Source: Parachlamydiales bacterium (GTDB lineage Bacteria > Chlamydiota > Chlamydiia > Chlamydiales > Rhabdochlamydiaceae). Taken from it: a stretch of 64,000 nt of DNA. The notes beneath the pieces were generated by a model. That model worked only from the letters and a program-made list of their open reading frames with translations, was not told where the DNA came from and searched no databases. The stretch spans positions 1-64,000 of the forward strand of contig JAGVMG010000039.1 of assembly GCA_020053915.1 (NCBI GenBank), written 5' to 3'. Position 1 is the stretch's first letter, and each line of letters opens with the position of its first letter. Of this stretch, positions 1-8,125 are shown one piece after another. The position numbers were made by a program, and so were the translations under genes.

Positions 1-1
1 A

Positions 2-70
2 AAATGCAATTGGCGGTTTAGAACCGAAGATGCTCGAATCAAACTGAAGAAACTTTACCCAATAATATGA
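2..70 (+). CDS. C-terminal tail of an unidentified ORF (cut by window start)
   Basis: An open frame enters from the left edge and reads WRFRTEDARIKLKKLYPII before a TGA that overlaps the ATG of the next gene (ATGA overlap at 67-70). The overlap suggests translational coupling with the DUF2442 gene. The tail recalls the ends of some IS630-type transposases, but this rests on memory of a short motif and could be wrong. Too little sequence is present to assign a function. Confidence 0.4.
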   Translation, partial: KCNWRFRTEDARIKLKKLYPII

Positions 71-399
71 GCAAAAACTTTTTTAACTATGTACTAGTTG
101 TTGATTTGAGAGATGGCCGCACGATCTCTGCTCCCTTAACCTGGTATCCAAAACTTCTAAAAGCCTCAACGAAACAAAGAGCGCATTGGGAAATTTGCGG
201 AGGAGGATATGGGATTCATTGGCCAGACATTGATGAAGATCTAAGTACAGAGGGGGTGTTACGTGGAGCTCCAGCTCCAAGACAAGTCAAAGCGAGGACG
301 ACTAAAACAATTGCGCGCTCGACAAAACGCTCAAGAACTAGATCTAGAACTGCATCCCCTCTTTCAGCAAGGGCAAAGAAAACTCGAGGAAAGAGTTGA
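67..399 (+). CDS. DUF2442 domain protein with a chance-extended C-terminus
   Basis: Residues 1 to about 65 match the small DUF2442 fold: a beta-rich start, then the pattern of a Trp-containing strand followed by GYGIHWPDIDEDLS near residues 47-60. DUF2442 proteins are often encoded next to a small partner gene, sometimes in toxin-antitoxin-like pairs, and here the ATG overlaps the stop of an upstream ORF. The last part, from about residue 68, is Arg/Thr/Ser rich. The final 14 codons or so (from base 357) are the antisense strand of a duplicated dus fragment, so the stop codon is borrowed from foreign sequence. The original C-terminus was probably shorter or different. Function unknown; family assignment fairly secure. 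Confidence 0.7.
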   Translation: MSKNFFNYVLVVDLRDGRTISAPLTWYPKLLKASTKQRAHWEICGGGYGIHWPDIDEDLSTEGVLRGAPAPRQVKARTTKTIARSTKRSRTRSRTASPLSARAKKTRGKS

Positions 400-816
400 G
401 ATCTGGACAAGCCGAGGTGAGAATCGTCTGACGCTTTTCTAATAGAGTAGGTGTCCCTTTGAAGAGGAAGCTCGTGAGCTGTTTCATTTTGTTAACGCGC
501 ACGCGCATCGACATGTCGGGTGGGATGGCGGCGATGTAAGTGTCGAAATAGTTAAGAAGAGAATCCCAGGTGGGTGTGTATGGGATCTTGGAAAAGTGAG
601 CTTTAATCTGGTGAAAGATAAATGGGTTGATGATGCTTCCCCTTCCAATCATGAGCACATCGCAGTTTGTTTGGTCGAATTTTAAATTCCCTGTTGCTGT
701 CATTTTCTGAACAGGTACGCCCATCTTTGCAAAGCGCTCTAAAAAACGGGGGCTTTGCACACAGAGATGATCCATCTTGTTAAACAAACGACGTGTGAAA
801 AAAGGAACTTTGCAAA
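344..816 (-). pseudogene. Chimeric waaA'-'dus fragment (duplicated and internally deleted)
   Basis: Bases 674-816 match waaA at 3131-3273 (about 14 differences in 143). Bases 357-673 match dus at 1534-1850 without gaps (about 18 differences in 317, roughly 94% by eye). Read on the minus strand, waaA residues ending in TATGNLKFD run straight and in frame into dus residues beginning QTNCD, so an open frame survives; the longest version starts at 835. The 1280 bases that separate the two segments in the intact operon are missing. The fragment lacks the waaA N- and C-terminal lobes and the Dus flavin-binding half, including its active-site Cys, so it cannot make either enzyme. It is best seen as debris of a duplication of the waaA-dus region. 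Confidence 0.9.
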
Positions 817-839
817 GAGGAGCCCCTCTTTTCAACTCA

Positions 840-1172
840 TCAGCGTGCAGTAGAGCGAGGACGACGAGATAAAGTTCTTCTCGCTTTGACTATAGGAGCA
901 ATTTTTTTTCTTTTTTGAGCTGCTTCCCACAAATGGACATCGGTCTGTAAACCCATCCAAAATTCTGCAGATGTTCCTAAAGCATCAGCAAAATCGAGCG
1001 CGATTTCTTCGGTAATCGATCTTTTTCCTGTAATAATTGCGCTTAACTTTGGTTGCGTCCAGGAACCATCAAGATGCTTTACAAAAGCTGACTGTGAAAT
1101 TTTTAATGGAATTAAAAATTCTTCCAAGAGAATTTTTCCAGGCGATGTTGGCTTTCTGTATTTAGGCAGCAT
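840..1172 (-). CDS. higA: HigA-type antitoxin (XRE family)
   Basis: This 110-residue protein opens with the typical HigA pattern (PTSPGKILLEEFL, residues 9-21). A helix-turn-helix follows at about residues 27-60 (LKISQSAFVKHL...PKLSAIITGKRSIT), then the FADALGTSAEFWMGLQ segment that ends the HigA domain. By family knowledge it binds and neutralises HigB and represses its own operon. It lies 9 bases downstream of higB on the same strand, the toxin-first order normal for higBA. The C-terminal 20 residues are Arg-rich (RRTLSRRPRSTAR), a short extension that could aid DNA binding. The gene stops just before the degenerate waaA'-'dus fragment. Confidence 0.9.
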   Translation of the reverse strand: MLPKYRKPTSPGKILLEEFLIPLKISQSAFVKHLDGSWTQPKLSAIITGKRSITEEIALDFADALGTSAEFWMGLQTDVHLWEAAQKRKKIAPIVKARRTLSRRPRSTAR

Positions 1173-1181
1173 AAATTTGTC

Positions 1182-1493
1182 CTAGTGGTAGTCTATAATT
1201 TCTACATCTCGTGCGCCAGAAGACTCTCGATCCCATTCAAAAATAATTCTGTATTGATCATTGATTCGAATACTATACTTTCCCGAGAGATCCCCAGCAA
1301 GTTTCTCTAGCTTGTTATTTGGTGGAGCTATTAAATCGTCAAGCCTCTTTGCTTTATGAATCATATCAAGCTTAGTTTGCGCCTTTTCCCACAGTGTAAC
1401 TGAAAGACATTTACGTGCCTTTTTCGAATTCTCCCCGTGGTAAATATCCTCCGTGGCTTGGTCGGCAAACGAAATAATCAAAGTTGAGCTCAC
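1182..1493 (-). CDS. higB: HigB-type toxin (RelE/ParE superfamily mRNA interferase)
   Basis: The 103-residue product matches the plasmid-maintenance killer/HigB family: an N-terminal strand (IISFADQATEDIYHG), central helices, then the conserved block LEKLAGDLSGKYSIRINDQYRIIFEW at residues 64-89 and the closing strand VEIIDYH. HigB toxins cleave mRNA on the ribosome; this is family knowledge. The length is normal for the family and the frame is intact, so the toxin looks functional. It is the first gene of the higBA pair and starts only 15 bases from the dus stop codon. The module therefore sits tightly against the leuS-waaA-dus operon and could receive read-through from it. Confidence 0.9.
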   Translation of the reverse strand: MSSTLIISFADQATEDIYHGENSKKARKCLSVTLWEKAQTKLDMIHKAKRLDDLIAPPNNKLEKLAGDLSGKYSIRINDQYRIIFEWDRESSGARDVEIIDYH

Positions 1494-1508
1494 TTTTATA
1501 TCAACTTA

Positions 1509-2492
1509 TCATAAGTCGATATAATTATTCAAACCCTCTTTCAGCAAGGGCAAAGAAAACTCGAGGAAAGAGTTGAGGTCGGGACAAGCAGAGGTGAGAA
1601 TCGTCTGACGTTTTTCCAATAGAGCAGGTGTCCCTTTGAAGAGGAAGCTCATGAGCTGCTTCATTTTGTTGACGCGCACGCGCATCGACATGTCGGGTGG
1701 GATGGCGGCGATGTAGGTGTCGAAATAGTTAAGAAGCGAATCCCAAGTGGGTGTGTAAGGGATCTTGGAAAAGTGAGCTTTAATCTGGTGAAAGATGAAA
1801 GGGTTAATGATGCTGCCCCTTCCAATCATGAGCCCATCGCAGTTTGTTTGACGGAGCATATCGAGCGCATCTTGGACGGTGAGGATATCTCCGTTACCGA
1901 CGAGGGGGATCTTGAGATAGGCTTTGGCTTCCGCAATCAGATCCCAGCGGGCAGGTGGGCCGTAGCCATCGACTTTTGTGCGCGGGTGCAAAGTGATGTA
2001 GCGTACGCCGCTTTCTTGGGCTGCAGAGAGATTTTCTCGAAAAAGAGAGATGTCTTCATAGCCAGAGCGCATTTTTAGTGTGACGGGGATTGTGACGGAT
2101 TGGACCACGGCTTTTGCGACTTCATGGAGAAAATCGGGCTCTTTGAGAAGACTCGAGCCGGCGCCACGGCCGGTCACCGTATTCGAAGGGCAGCCGCAAT
2201 TGAGATCGATCCGGTGGGCGCCTCTTTTTTGCATTTGACGTGCCATGGCGGCCATGAGCTCGGGATCTGATCCCATGAGCTGGGCCGCAAGTGGGATCAA
2301 GCCTAATTCATCTGCTTCATAGACTTTTGCAAGACTATAGACGTGGGCATTGCGGGGCACGCGTAAAAAATCGCGCACAGCTTCATCAAAGCCTCCAATC
2401 GAGGCCATCGCTTTGCGGAAGCAGCGATCTCCCACTCCTTCCATCGGAGCGAGCTGAAGAAAAGGGGTGCCGTGGGAGTCTTTGGGTAGCAT
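1509..2492 (-). CDS. dus: tRNA-dihydrouridine synthase
   Basis: A 327-residue TIM-barrel flavoenzyme that reduces uridines in the tRNA D-loop. Visible signatures are LAPMEGVGDRCFR at residues 14-26, the catalytic-Cys motif NCGCPS (Cys101) followed by VTGRGAGSSLL, the conserved TLKMRSGYED and TLHPRT blocks, and GDILTVQDALDML...GLMIGRGSIINPFIF near residue 225. The start codon overlaps the waaA stop (TGATG), so the two are translationally coupled. The last seven residues (NNYIDL after KEG) differ from the duplicated fragment at 344-816. Subfamily (DusA/B/C) cannot be settled by eye; the layout resembles DusC or the chlamydial single Dus. Confidence 0.9.
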   Translation of the reverse strand: MLPKDSHGTPFLQLAPMEGVGDRCFRKAMASIGGFDEAVRDFLRVPRNAHVYSLAKVYEADELGLIPLAAQLMGSDPELMAAMARQMQKRGAHRIDLNCGCPSNTVTGRGAGSSLLKEPDFLHEVAKAVVQSVTIPVTLKMRSGYEDISLFRENLSAAQESGVRYITLHPRTKVDGYGPPARWDLIAEAKAYLKIPLVGNGDILTVQDALDMLRQTNCDGLMIGRGSIINPFIFHQIKAHFSKIPYTPTWDSLLNYFDTYIAAIPPDMSMRVRVNKMKQLMSFLFKGTPALLEKRQTILTSACPDLNSFLEFSLPLLKEGLNNYIDL

Positions 2493-3775
2493 CAGAGAAA
2501 CTCAGCAAGAGCGTTGCACGTTCGATCGACAGAGCCCGCTGTTTCTAAAGAGAGTTTCTTGCAGTTTTTAGCATAGGTAGTGCGCTCTTGATCGTTGGAT
2601 AGCCAAGTGAGGAGTGTATCGGGTAGATCGGATAGGGAGACCTGTTTGCCGGCATGACCTTGTAGAACGAGGTTAACGAGATCATTTTGGGTATGCATAT
2701 GGGGTCCAAAGAGGACAGGGATGCCAAGAAGGACGGGTTCAAAGACATTATGTCCACCGACCTTATCGGTAAAGCTGCCGGCGACGATCGCCACTTCAGC
2801 GAGCTGATAGCAGGTGATTAAAAGACCCATCGCGTCGATTAAGACAATCCGCTCATCTCCTGTTTGTTTGCTGCGCTCGGAATAAGTGGAGAGTGTCAAA
2901 CCGCGCGCGCGGATCTGTTCTGCGACGGGACCAAAACGCTCGGGATGACGCGGAACGAGAATCACTTTAAGCTGAGCGATCTGTTTCCAGACGGCATCGA
3001 GTGCGGAAAGGAGCCACTCTTCTTCAGGAGCATGGGTCGAGCCGATGACAACGACTCGGTCGTGGGGTTGGATGCCAAGTTCATTTCTGAAATGTTGCAA
3101 TTCTTGGGGATCGAGGTGTTTGAGCGCGGCGTCGAATTTTAAATTCCCTGTCGCTGTCATTTTCTGGGCAGGAACGCCCATCTTTGCAAAACGCTCTAAA
3201 AAGAGGGGGCTTTGCACACAGAGATGATCCATCTTGCTAAAAAGACGGCGTGTGAAAAAGGGAACCTTGCAAAATCGCTTCGCGGAGCGTTCCGAAACCT
3301 TTCCATTAACGAGAAGGACGCGTCCTCCCTGTTTTTTGACCCCTTCGATGAGATGAAACCAAAAATCGCTTTCGACGAAAATCAATACATCGGGATGCAG
3401 CCGCGCGATGGTGCGGCGGATGATCCAGGAAAAGTCGAAGGGAAGAAAAATATGCAAGGTCGCATCGGGCATGCTTCGCTTCGCTTCTGCATGGCCCGTT
3501 TCTGTCGTCGAGGAGATCACAAACGCAGCTTCCGGGTGCATCGCTTTGATTTTTTTAAATAAAGGGATCACCGCGCGCGTCTCTCCCATGGATACAGCAT
3601 GGATCCAGATCACTTTTTTCTCTGCAAGAAAAGGAGGAAGTTTCAGTCCTAGTCTTTCTCCTAAACTTTCTCGGTACTTGCCTAAGACCCACCATTGCCA
3701 AAGCAATTTCGGCAAAGCGAGAAGAGCGAGAAGGAATAACGCCACGTTATAAAATAGACTAAACATCGCACACAA
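2492..3775 (-). CDS. waaA: 3-deoxy-D-manno-octulosonic acid (Kdo) transferase
   Basis: This 427-residue enzyme adds Kdo residues to lipid A at the inner membrane; the chlamydial orthologue (GseA/KdtA) is multifunctional. An N-terminal membrane anchor (residues 4-25) is followed by the GT-B N-lobe with WIHAVSMGETRAVIPLF, which holds the family's conserved Glu, then FVESDFWFHLI. The C-lobe contains VVIGSTHAPEEEWLL, VPRHPERF and the donor-site segment VAGSFTDKVGGHNVFEP. The gene overlaps the end of leuS by 17 bases and is coupled to dus downstream. From memory, the leuS-waaA neighbourhood is also found in Chlamydia. The length is normal. Confidence 0.95.
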   Translation of the reverse strand: MCAMFSLFYNVALFLLALLALPKLLWQWWVLGKYRESLGERLGLKLPPFLAEKKVIWIHAVSMGETRAVIPLFKKIKAMHPEAAFVISSTTETGHAEAKRSMPDATLHIFLPFDFSWIIRRTIARLHPDVLIFVESDFWFHLIEGVKKQGGRVLLVNGKVSERSAKRFCKVPFFTRRLFSKMDHLCVQSPLFLERFAKMGVPAQKMTATGNLKFDAALKHLDPQELQHFRNELGIQPHDRVVVIGSTHAPEEEWLLSALDAVWKQIAQLKVILVPRHPERFGPVAEQIRARGLTLSTYSERSKQTGDERIVLIDAMGLLITCYQLAEVAIVAGSFTDKVGGHNVFEPVLLGIPVLFGPHMHTQNDLVNLVLQGHAGKQVSLSDLPDTLLTWLSNDQERTTYAKNCKKLSLETAGSVDRTCNALAEFL

Positions 3776-6338
3776 TACTGATTAATTTGTTAGGGACATA
3801 GACCACTTTGGAGATCGCTCCTGTGATGTGTTTGACAATCGGGGGCTGCGTTTGGATAAACACCATAAGCTCTTCTTGGTCCTTATCCTTTGGCAGCATC
3901 CACTTACCGCGCACTTTTCCGTTAACTTGGACCACATAGAGAACTGTCTCATCGACAAGATAGGAAGGCTCCACTTTGGGAAAAGGTTGAAAGGCGACAC
4001 TTTCCTTGCCGCCGAGATGCTCCCATCCCTCTTCACAAATATGAGGTGCAAAGGGCGCTAAGCATTGTATCAACATTCTCACCACGCTCTTGGGATATTG
4101 TGGCAACGGAGTGAATGCATTTAAGAATTCCATCATCTTGGCAATGGCCGTATTAAACTGCATCGCTTCGATCTCTTTTTCGACTGCGTGCACAAGGCGA
4201 TGGCCTAATTTGAGAGCCTCTTCGCTTTCTTCTTCTGAAAGTTTCTCAGAAAAAATGAGGTCGTAGACGCGGTTTAAAAAGCGCTTACAGCCTGTGACCG
4301 CATCGGTATTCCAGATCTTTTCTTTGTCAAAGGGTCCCATAAACATTTCATAGAGACGTAATGCATCGGCGCCAAAATCTTCGATCATCTCATCGGGAGT
4401 GACTCCATTGAGTTTCGACTTAGACATTTTATCGAGCTGGGAGATCAGCTCTTCATTCGTCCCAATTTGATAGAATTTCCCTTCTTGCTCCTTAACCTCT
4501 TCTGGAGGTACGTAGGCACCGTTCGCATGCTGGTAGGAGCGAGAGACGACAAGGCCTTGATTGCGCAGCTTTTGAAAAGGTTCAGGGGTGCTGACAAGAC
4601 CTGAGTCGTATAACACCTTATGCCAAAATCTGGCATAGAGAAGGTGGAGGACAGCGTGTTCGACACCGCCGACATAAAGATCGACCGGCATCCAATAGTT
4701 TTCCACATCGGGATTCCAGGCTTCTCTGTCGTTTAACGGATCGCAAAAACGCAGATAATACCAACATGAACCTGCCCATTGCGGCATCGTGTTCGTTTCT
4801 CTCTTCGCAGATTGTCCTGTTCTTAAATCGACAATCTCGACCCACTCTTTCACCTTGGCAAGAGGGCTCTCTCCTGTTCCAGAGGGTTTGAAATCGGAAA
4901 GCTCCGGAGGGCACAAAGGGAGCTCGTCGAGCTCAAGGACCCGTTTTGTGCCATCGGCTAAATGTAGAATCGGAAACGGCTCCCCCCAATAGCGCTGACG
5001 GGAAAAGAGCCAATCGCGCAGCTTGTAATTGACCGTCCTCTCGCCGAGTTTATGAGCCTCGAGCCAGTGGATCGTTTTTTCGCGCGCCACAGGAACAGTA
5101 AGGCCGTCTAAAGAGAGCGTGCCGTGAGAGCTATTGATTAAAATCCCCTCTTCATCCCAGCAACGATCGCCTTTGAGCACTTCTAATTTAATATCTTCGG
5201 GGCGGTACCCATCGGGAATCCTCTCGGGATGCAATTCGACGGCAGGATCAATCACGGGCTCAATTTTCAGATCAAATTTCTTCGCAAATTCAAAATCGCG
5301 CACATCGTGAGCGGGAACGCCCATGACAGCACCTGTTCCATAACTCATGAGAACATAATCGGCGATCCAGATTGGGATAAGCCGGTCATTGACCGGGTTC
5401 AAGCAATACGCTCCTGTCCAAACACCCGATTTCTCTTTGTTTAAGTCGGTGCGCTCCAGATCGCTCTTTGAGCGTGTGATCTGGATATACGCATCCACTG
5501 CAGATTTGTGATCTTCTGTCGTAATTTCTGCAATCAAAGGGTGCTCTGGTGACAATACCATGAACGTCGTACCAAAGAGTGTATCTGGCGTCGTTGTAAA
5601 TACCGTGATGCGTTTTTGTGTTTTCTTCTCGATGAAGTCGACCTTGGCGCCTTCACTTCTGCCGATCCAGTTGATCTGCAATTTTTTTAAACTCTCTGGC
5701 CAATCGACAAGCTCGAGATCTTGAATCAAACGGTCTGCATAGGCAGTGATTTTTAAAATCCACTGACGCAAAGGGCGCCGTTCGATCGGGTATCCCCCTT
5801 CTTTCGACTTGCCATTATCGACCTCTTCGTTGGAAAGCACAGTCCCTAAAGCGGGGCAAAAGTTCACCTGCACTTCCGCTTCATAAGCTAATCCCTTTTC
5901 ATAGAGCTTGGAAAAAATCCATTGGGTCCACTTGTAATACTTCGGATCGCTTGTCGCAACCTCGCGCGTCCAATCGTAACTAAATCCCAAAGATTTCAGC
6001 TGGCGTCGATAGGTCGTAATATTTTTTTCGGTCGTCACCGCCGGATGTGTCCCTGTGCGGATCGCATATTGCTCTGCGGGAAGACCAAAGCTATCCCATC
6101 CCATCGGATGGAGCACATTAAATCCTTTTTGCCGTTTGTAGCGCGCCAAAATATCTGTCGCAGTGTAGCCGGTCACATGCCCCACGTGAAGACCTGCTCC
6201 AGACGGATATGGAAACATGTCGAGGATGTAGTATTTCGGCTTAGCATGGTTTACTTCAGCCTTAAAAGTCTGGCGATCTTCCCAATACTTTTGCCATTTC
6301 TGCTCGATCCGCTGGTGGTCGTATCTCGGTTTTTCCAT
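3759..6338 (-). CDS. leuS: Leucyl-tRNA synthetase
   Basis: Class I aminoacyl-tRNA synthetase charging tRNA-Leu, 859 residues, the usual bacterial length. The signature FPYPSGAGLHVGHVTGY contains the HIGH motif (HVGH, residues 51-54). The CP1 editing domain follows with the conserved TTTPDTLFG and GTGAVMGVPAHD...DFEFAKKF. The catalytic half carries WAGSCWYYLRFCDP, the LeuS-specific insert and the KMSKS loop (DKMSKSKLNG). The anticodon-binding helical bundle ends in VVQVNGKVRGK and a C-terminal domain. It is the first gene of the minus-strand operon leuS-waaA-dus. The upstream 180-base gap is shared with the divergent gene at 6523. Confidence 0.98.
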   Translation of the reverse strand: MEKPRYDHQRIEQKWQKYWEDRQTFKAEVNHAKPKYYILDMFPYPSGAGLHVGHVTGYTATDILARYKRQKGFNVLHPMGWDSFGLPAEQYAIRTGTHPAVTTEKNITTYRRQLKSLGFSYDWTREVATSDPKYYKWTQWIFSKLYEKGLAYEAEVQVNFCPALGTVLSNEEVDNGKSKEGGYPIERRPLRQWILKITAYADRLIQDLELVDWPESLKKLQINWIGRSEGAKVDFIEKKTQKRITVFTTTPDTLFGTTFMVLSPEHPLIAEITTEDHKSAVDAYIQITRSKSDLERTDLNKEKSGVWTGAYCLNPVNDRLIPIWIADYVLMSYGTGAVMGVPAHDVRDFEFAKKFDLKIEPVIDPAVELHPERIPDGYRPEDIKLEVLKGDRCWDEEGILINSSHGTLSLDGLTVPVAREKTIHWLEAHKLGERTVNYKLRDWLFSRQRYWGEPFPILHLADGTKRVLELDELPLCPPELSDFKPSGTGESPLAKVKEWVEIVDLRTGQSAKRETNTMPQWAGSCWYYLRFCDPLNDREAWNPDVENYWMPVDLYVGGVEHAVLHLLYARFWHKVLYDSGLVSTPEPFQKLRNQGLVVSRSYQHANGAYVPPEEVKEQEGKFYQIGTNEELISQLDKMSKSKLNGVTPDEMIEDFGADALRLYEMFMGPFDKEKIWNTDAVTGCKRFLNRVYDLIFSEKLSEEESEEALKLGHRLVHAVEKEIEAMQFNTAIAKMMEFLNAFTPLPQYPKSVVRMLIQCLAPFAPHICEEGWEHLGGKESVAFQPFPKVEPSYLVDETVLYVVQVNGKVRGKWMLPKDKDQEELMVFIQTQPPIVKHITGAISKVVYVPNKLISIVCDV

Positions 6339-6453
6339 ATGATTTTAAAATTTTGATTAAAGAGTTGTGATGAATAGAAAATCGTAACTGATTCTCCTAC
6401 GAAAGACAACAAAAAACAGGTGACAACAATTCGCATTTCATAGAAATTTTCCC

Positions 6454-6477
6454 ATACTTAACGCGTTTCAAAATTTG
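6454..6477 (+). repeat. Inverted-repeat unit R1 (left of tandem paralogues)
   Basis: The 24 bases from ATAC to TTTG match, at about 21 positions, the units at 34386-34409 and, inverted, 34521-34544. A fourth inverted copy lies at 8126-8148. The core is a GTTTCAAAATTTG-like stretch. R1 and R2 face each other across the gene pair 6523-8111. Confidence 0.6.
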
Positions 6478-6522
6478 ATTTCTGAAAAGCCTGGCATCTC
6501 TGTAACTTACAAAAGGATCTTT

Positions 6523-7326
6523 ATGGCAGCATCCCCTGTTTCGAGTCGCTTCCCTACAGAAATTGTCCAAGCGGTAGAGACAATTGTTACTACCTGCGCA
6601 AGTACTCCCATAGAGACACTCTTTGGACGCGCGATTGAGATCCCTGATGAACAACGGATCAAACGCAACATCGCATTTGCTCTATTAACAGGTGCAGGCT
6701 TTGAATCTTCTTCTGAACCAAAGATGGGGAAATTTGGAGGTTTTGCCACAGATTCTTGTAGGCAAGCGATCTTAACCCTTAAAACCTTCTATCGAGATCA
6801 TGGTGGAGATCCGCAAGACTATATGCTCCGACGGAGAGACCTATACAAAATCTTCAAGCAGAAACTCGATGCAAAATTTGGTAAAGAACACACAGACATT
6901 ATCCCCGCTTCACTTGCTGTCAAACAGGTCAAACTAATGCGCAAATCCCTCTTCTATAGCGGCTACTCTTTAAGCATGACCCATATACTGAATGAAAAAC
7001 CTCTGCCACCGACCCCCTTTTATTCAGTGGTCACACCTATGATGCAGAAGCAAGAAAACCGCACTGTTAGTTTACCCAACCATTGGTTAACTCTTTCAGG
7101 AACTTATCTCTCCCCGGAGCTTAAACAAATTTTTTTTAATGAGATTTACGAAACCTTCATCCGTCAAACCTCTTTAGTATTTGAAAGAGCCGAATGCCGA
7201 TGTCGATGTCCTTCCAGTATCGGAGATTTAATCGGTTTGTTCTTCTGCAGAATTCCCGTGCGTTTACGAACCCTTAGCGGACACACGCGAGAAGGATATG
7301 TCATTCCTCTGCCTCATCAAGATTAA
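6523..7326 (+). CDS. Conserved hypothetical protein, first of a tandem paralogue pair
   Basis: 267 residues from the ATG at 6523, chosen because AAAAGGATC lies just upstream and because the second copy begins with the same residues. No known domain was recognised. The N-terminal 90 residues are very similar to the next gene (shared blocks QAVETIVTTCA, EIPDEQRIKRNIAFALL, FGGFAT). The middle shares KQKL.AKFGKEHT and LFYSGYSLSM. The C-terminus carries a Cys-rich turn (CRCRCPSSIGDLIGLFF). No signal peptide or membrane segment is obvious, although the 'FF..RIP' end is hydrophobic. The pair lies between inverted repeats R1 and R2 and may be a lineage-specific duplicated family. Confidence 0.75.
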   Translation: MAASPVSSRFPTEIVQAVETIVTTCASTPIETLFGRAIEIPDEQRIKRNIAFALLTGAGFESSSEPKMGKFGGFATDSCRQAILTLKTFYRDHGGDPQDYMLRRRDLYKIFKQKLDAKFGKEHTDIIPASLAVKQVKLMRKSLFYSGYSLSMTHILNEKPLPPTPFYSVVTPMMQKQENRTVSLPNHWLTLSGTYLSPELKQIFFNEIYETFIRQTSLVFERAECRCRCPSSIGDLIGLFFCRIPVRLRTLSGHTREGYVIPLPHQD

Positions 7327-7337
7327 TTTGGGTATCC

Positions 7338-8111
7338 ATGGCAACTTCCCCTATTTCAAGTCGCGCCTCTTTGGAAATTACTCAAGCTGTTGAGACAATT
7401 GTCACTACCTGTGCAAACACTCCAGCGGCAACGCTCTTCAGACGTTCTATTGAGCTCCCTGATGAACAACGGATCAAACGCAACGTCGCCTTTGCCATTT
7501 TAACAAATGCTGGCTTTGAATCTCCCGCCGATCTAGTGATGGGAGGATTTGGAGGCTTTGCGACAACCGCCTGTAAACAAGCAATCTTAGCGATCCGCAC
7601 CTGTTATCTAGATACCACCGGTGGTAACGATACAATCATAGATCGTCGACGTGACTTATATGCACTGATTAAGCAGAAACTCAATGCGGAATTTGGCAAA
7701 GAACACACCAAGGCGATTCCTTTTCCACTTGATGTCAGGCAGGTTAAAAAAACACGCAAATATCTCTACTACAGTGGCTATTCTTTAAATATGAATCACA
7801 TGATTAATGGGTTGCTTTATCCACCAAAACCATTTCTCTCTGCGATTACACCTATCCAACAAATCCAGCAAAACCACCTCGTTCAGCTGCCAAATTCTTG
7901 GATTAATTCCCAAGGAGGCGTTCATAGCACAGCGACAAAACGAATTTTATTTAATAGAGTTTGCGACTTGGTCGAAAACCGCTTGGCTAGAAAACACCCC
8001 CCTGCCGTGATCACAACGGAAGAGCCAGAACTTGAGTATCAATGCACGTGTGGTATTCAAGATTTAATTAGGCTGTTTTTTCATAGGATTCCTTCATGGG
8101 CAGGAAACTGA
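7338..8111 (+). CDS. Conserved hypothetical protein, second of a tandem paralogue pair
   Basis: 257 residues, beginning MATSPISSRASLEITQAVE, 11 bases after the first copy. By eye it shares about half its residues with the neighbour, strongest over the first 90 (TIVTTCANTP, LPDEQRIKRNVAFAIL, MGGFGGFAT). The C-terminal motif is a reduced form of the neighbour's Cys cluster (YQCTCGIQDLIRLFFHRIPS). The two probably arose by tandem duplication and have since diverged, the central region less constrained than the ends. No catalytic motif was recognised. The inverted repeat R2 follows 14 bases after the stop. Confidence 0.75.
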   Translation: MATSPISSRASLEITQAVETIVTTCANTPAATLFRRSIELPDEQRIKRNVAFAILTNAGFESPADLVMGGFGGFATTACKQAILAIRTCYLDTTGGNDTIIDRRRDLYALIKQKLNAEFGKEHTKAIPFPLDVRQVKKTRKYLYYSGYSLNMNHMINGLLYPPKPFLSAITPIQQIQQNHLVQLPNSWINSQGGVHSTATKRILFNRVCDLVENRLARKHPPAVITTEEPELEYQCTCGIQDLIRLFFHRIPSWAGN

Positions 8112-8125
8112 TGAGACTATCCCGT

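Noticed and set aside
290-399. Similarity between the basic tail of the DUF2442 protein and that of HigA (both contain VKAR followed by Arg/Ser/Thr)
   Set aside because: The match is only a few residues in low-complexity basic sequence and the genes lie on opposite strands; coincidence is likely.
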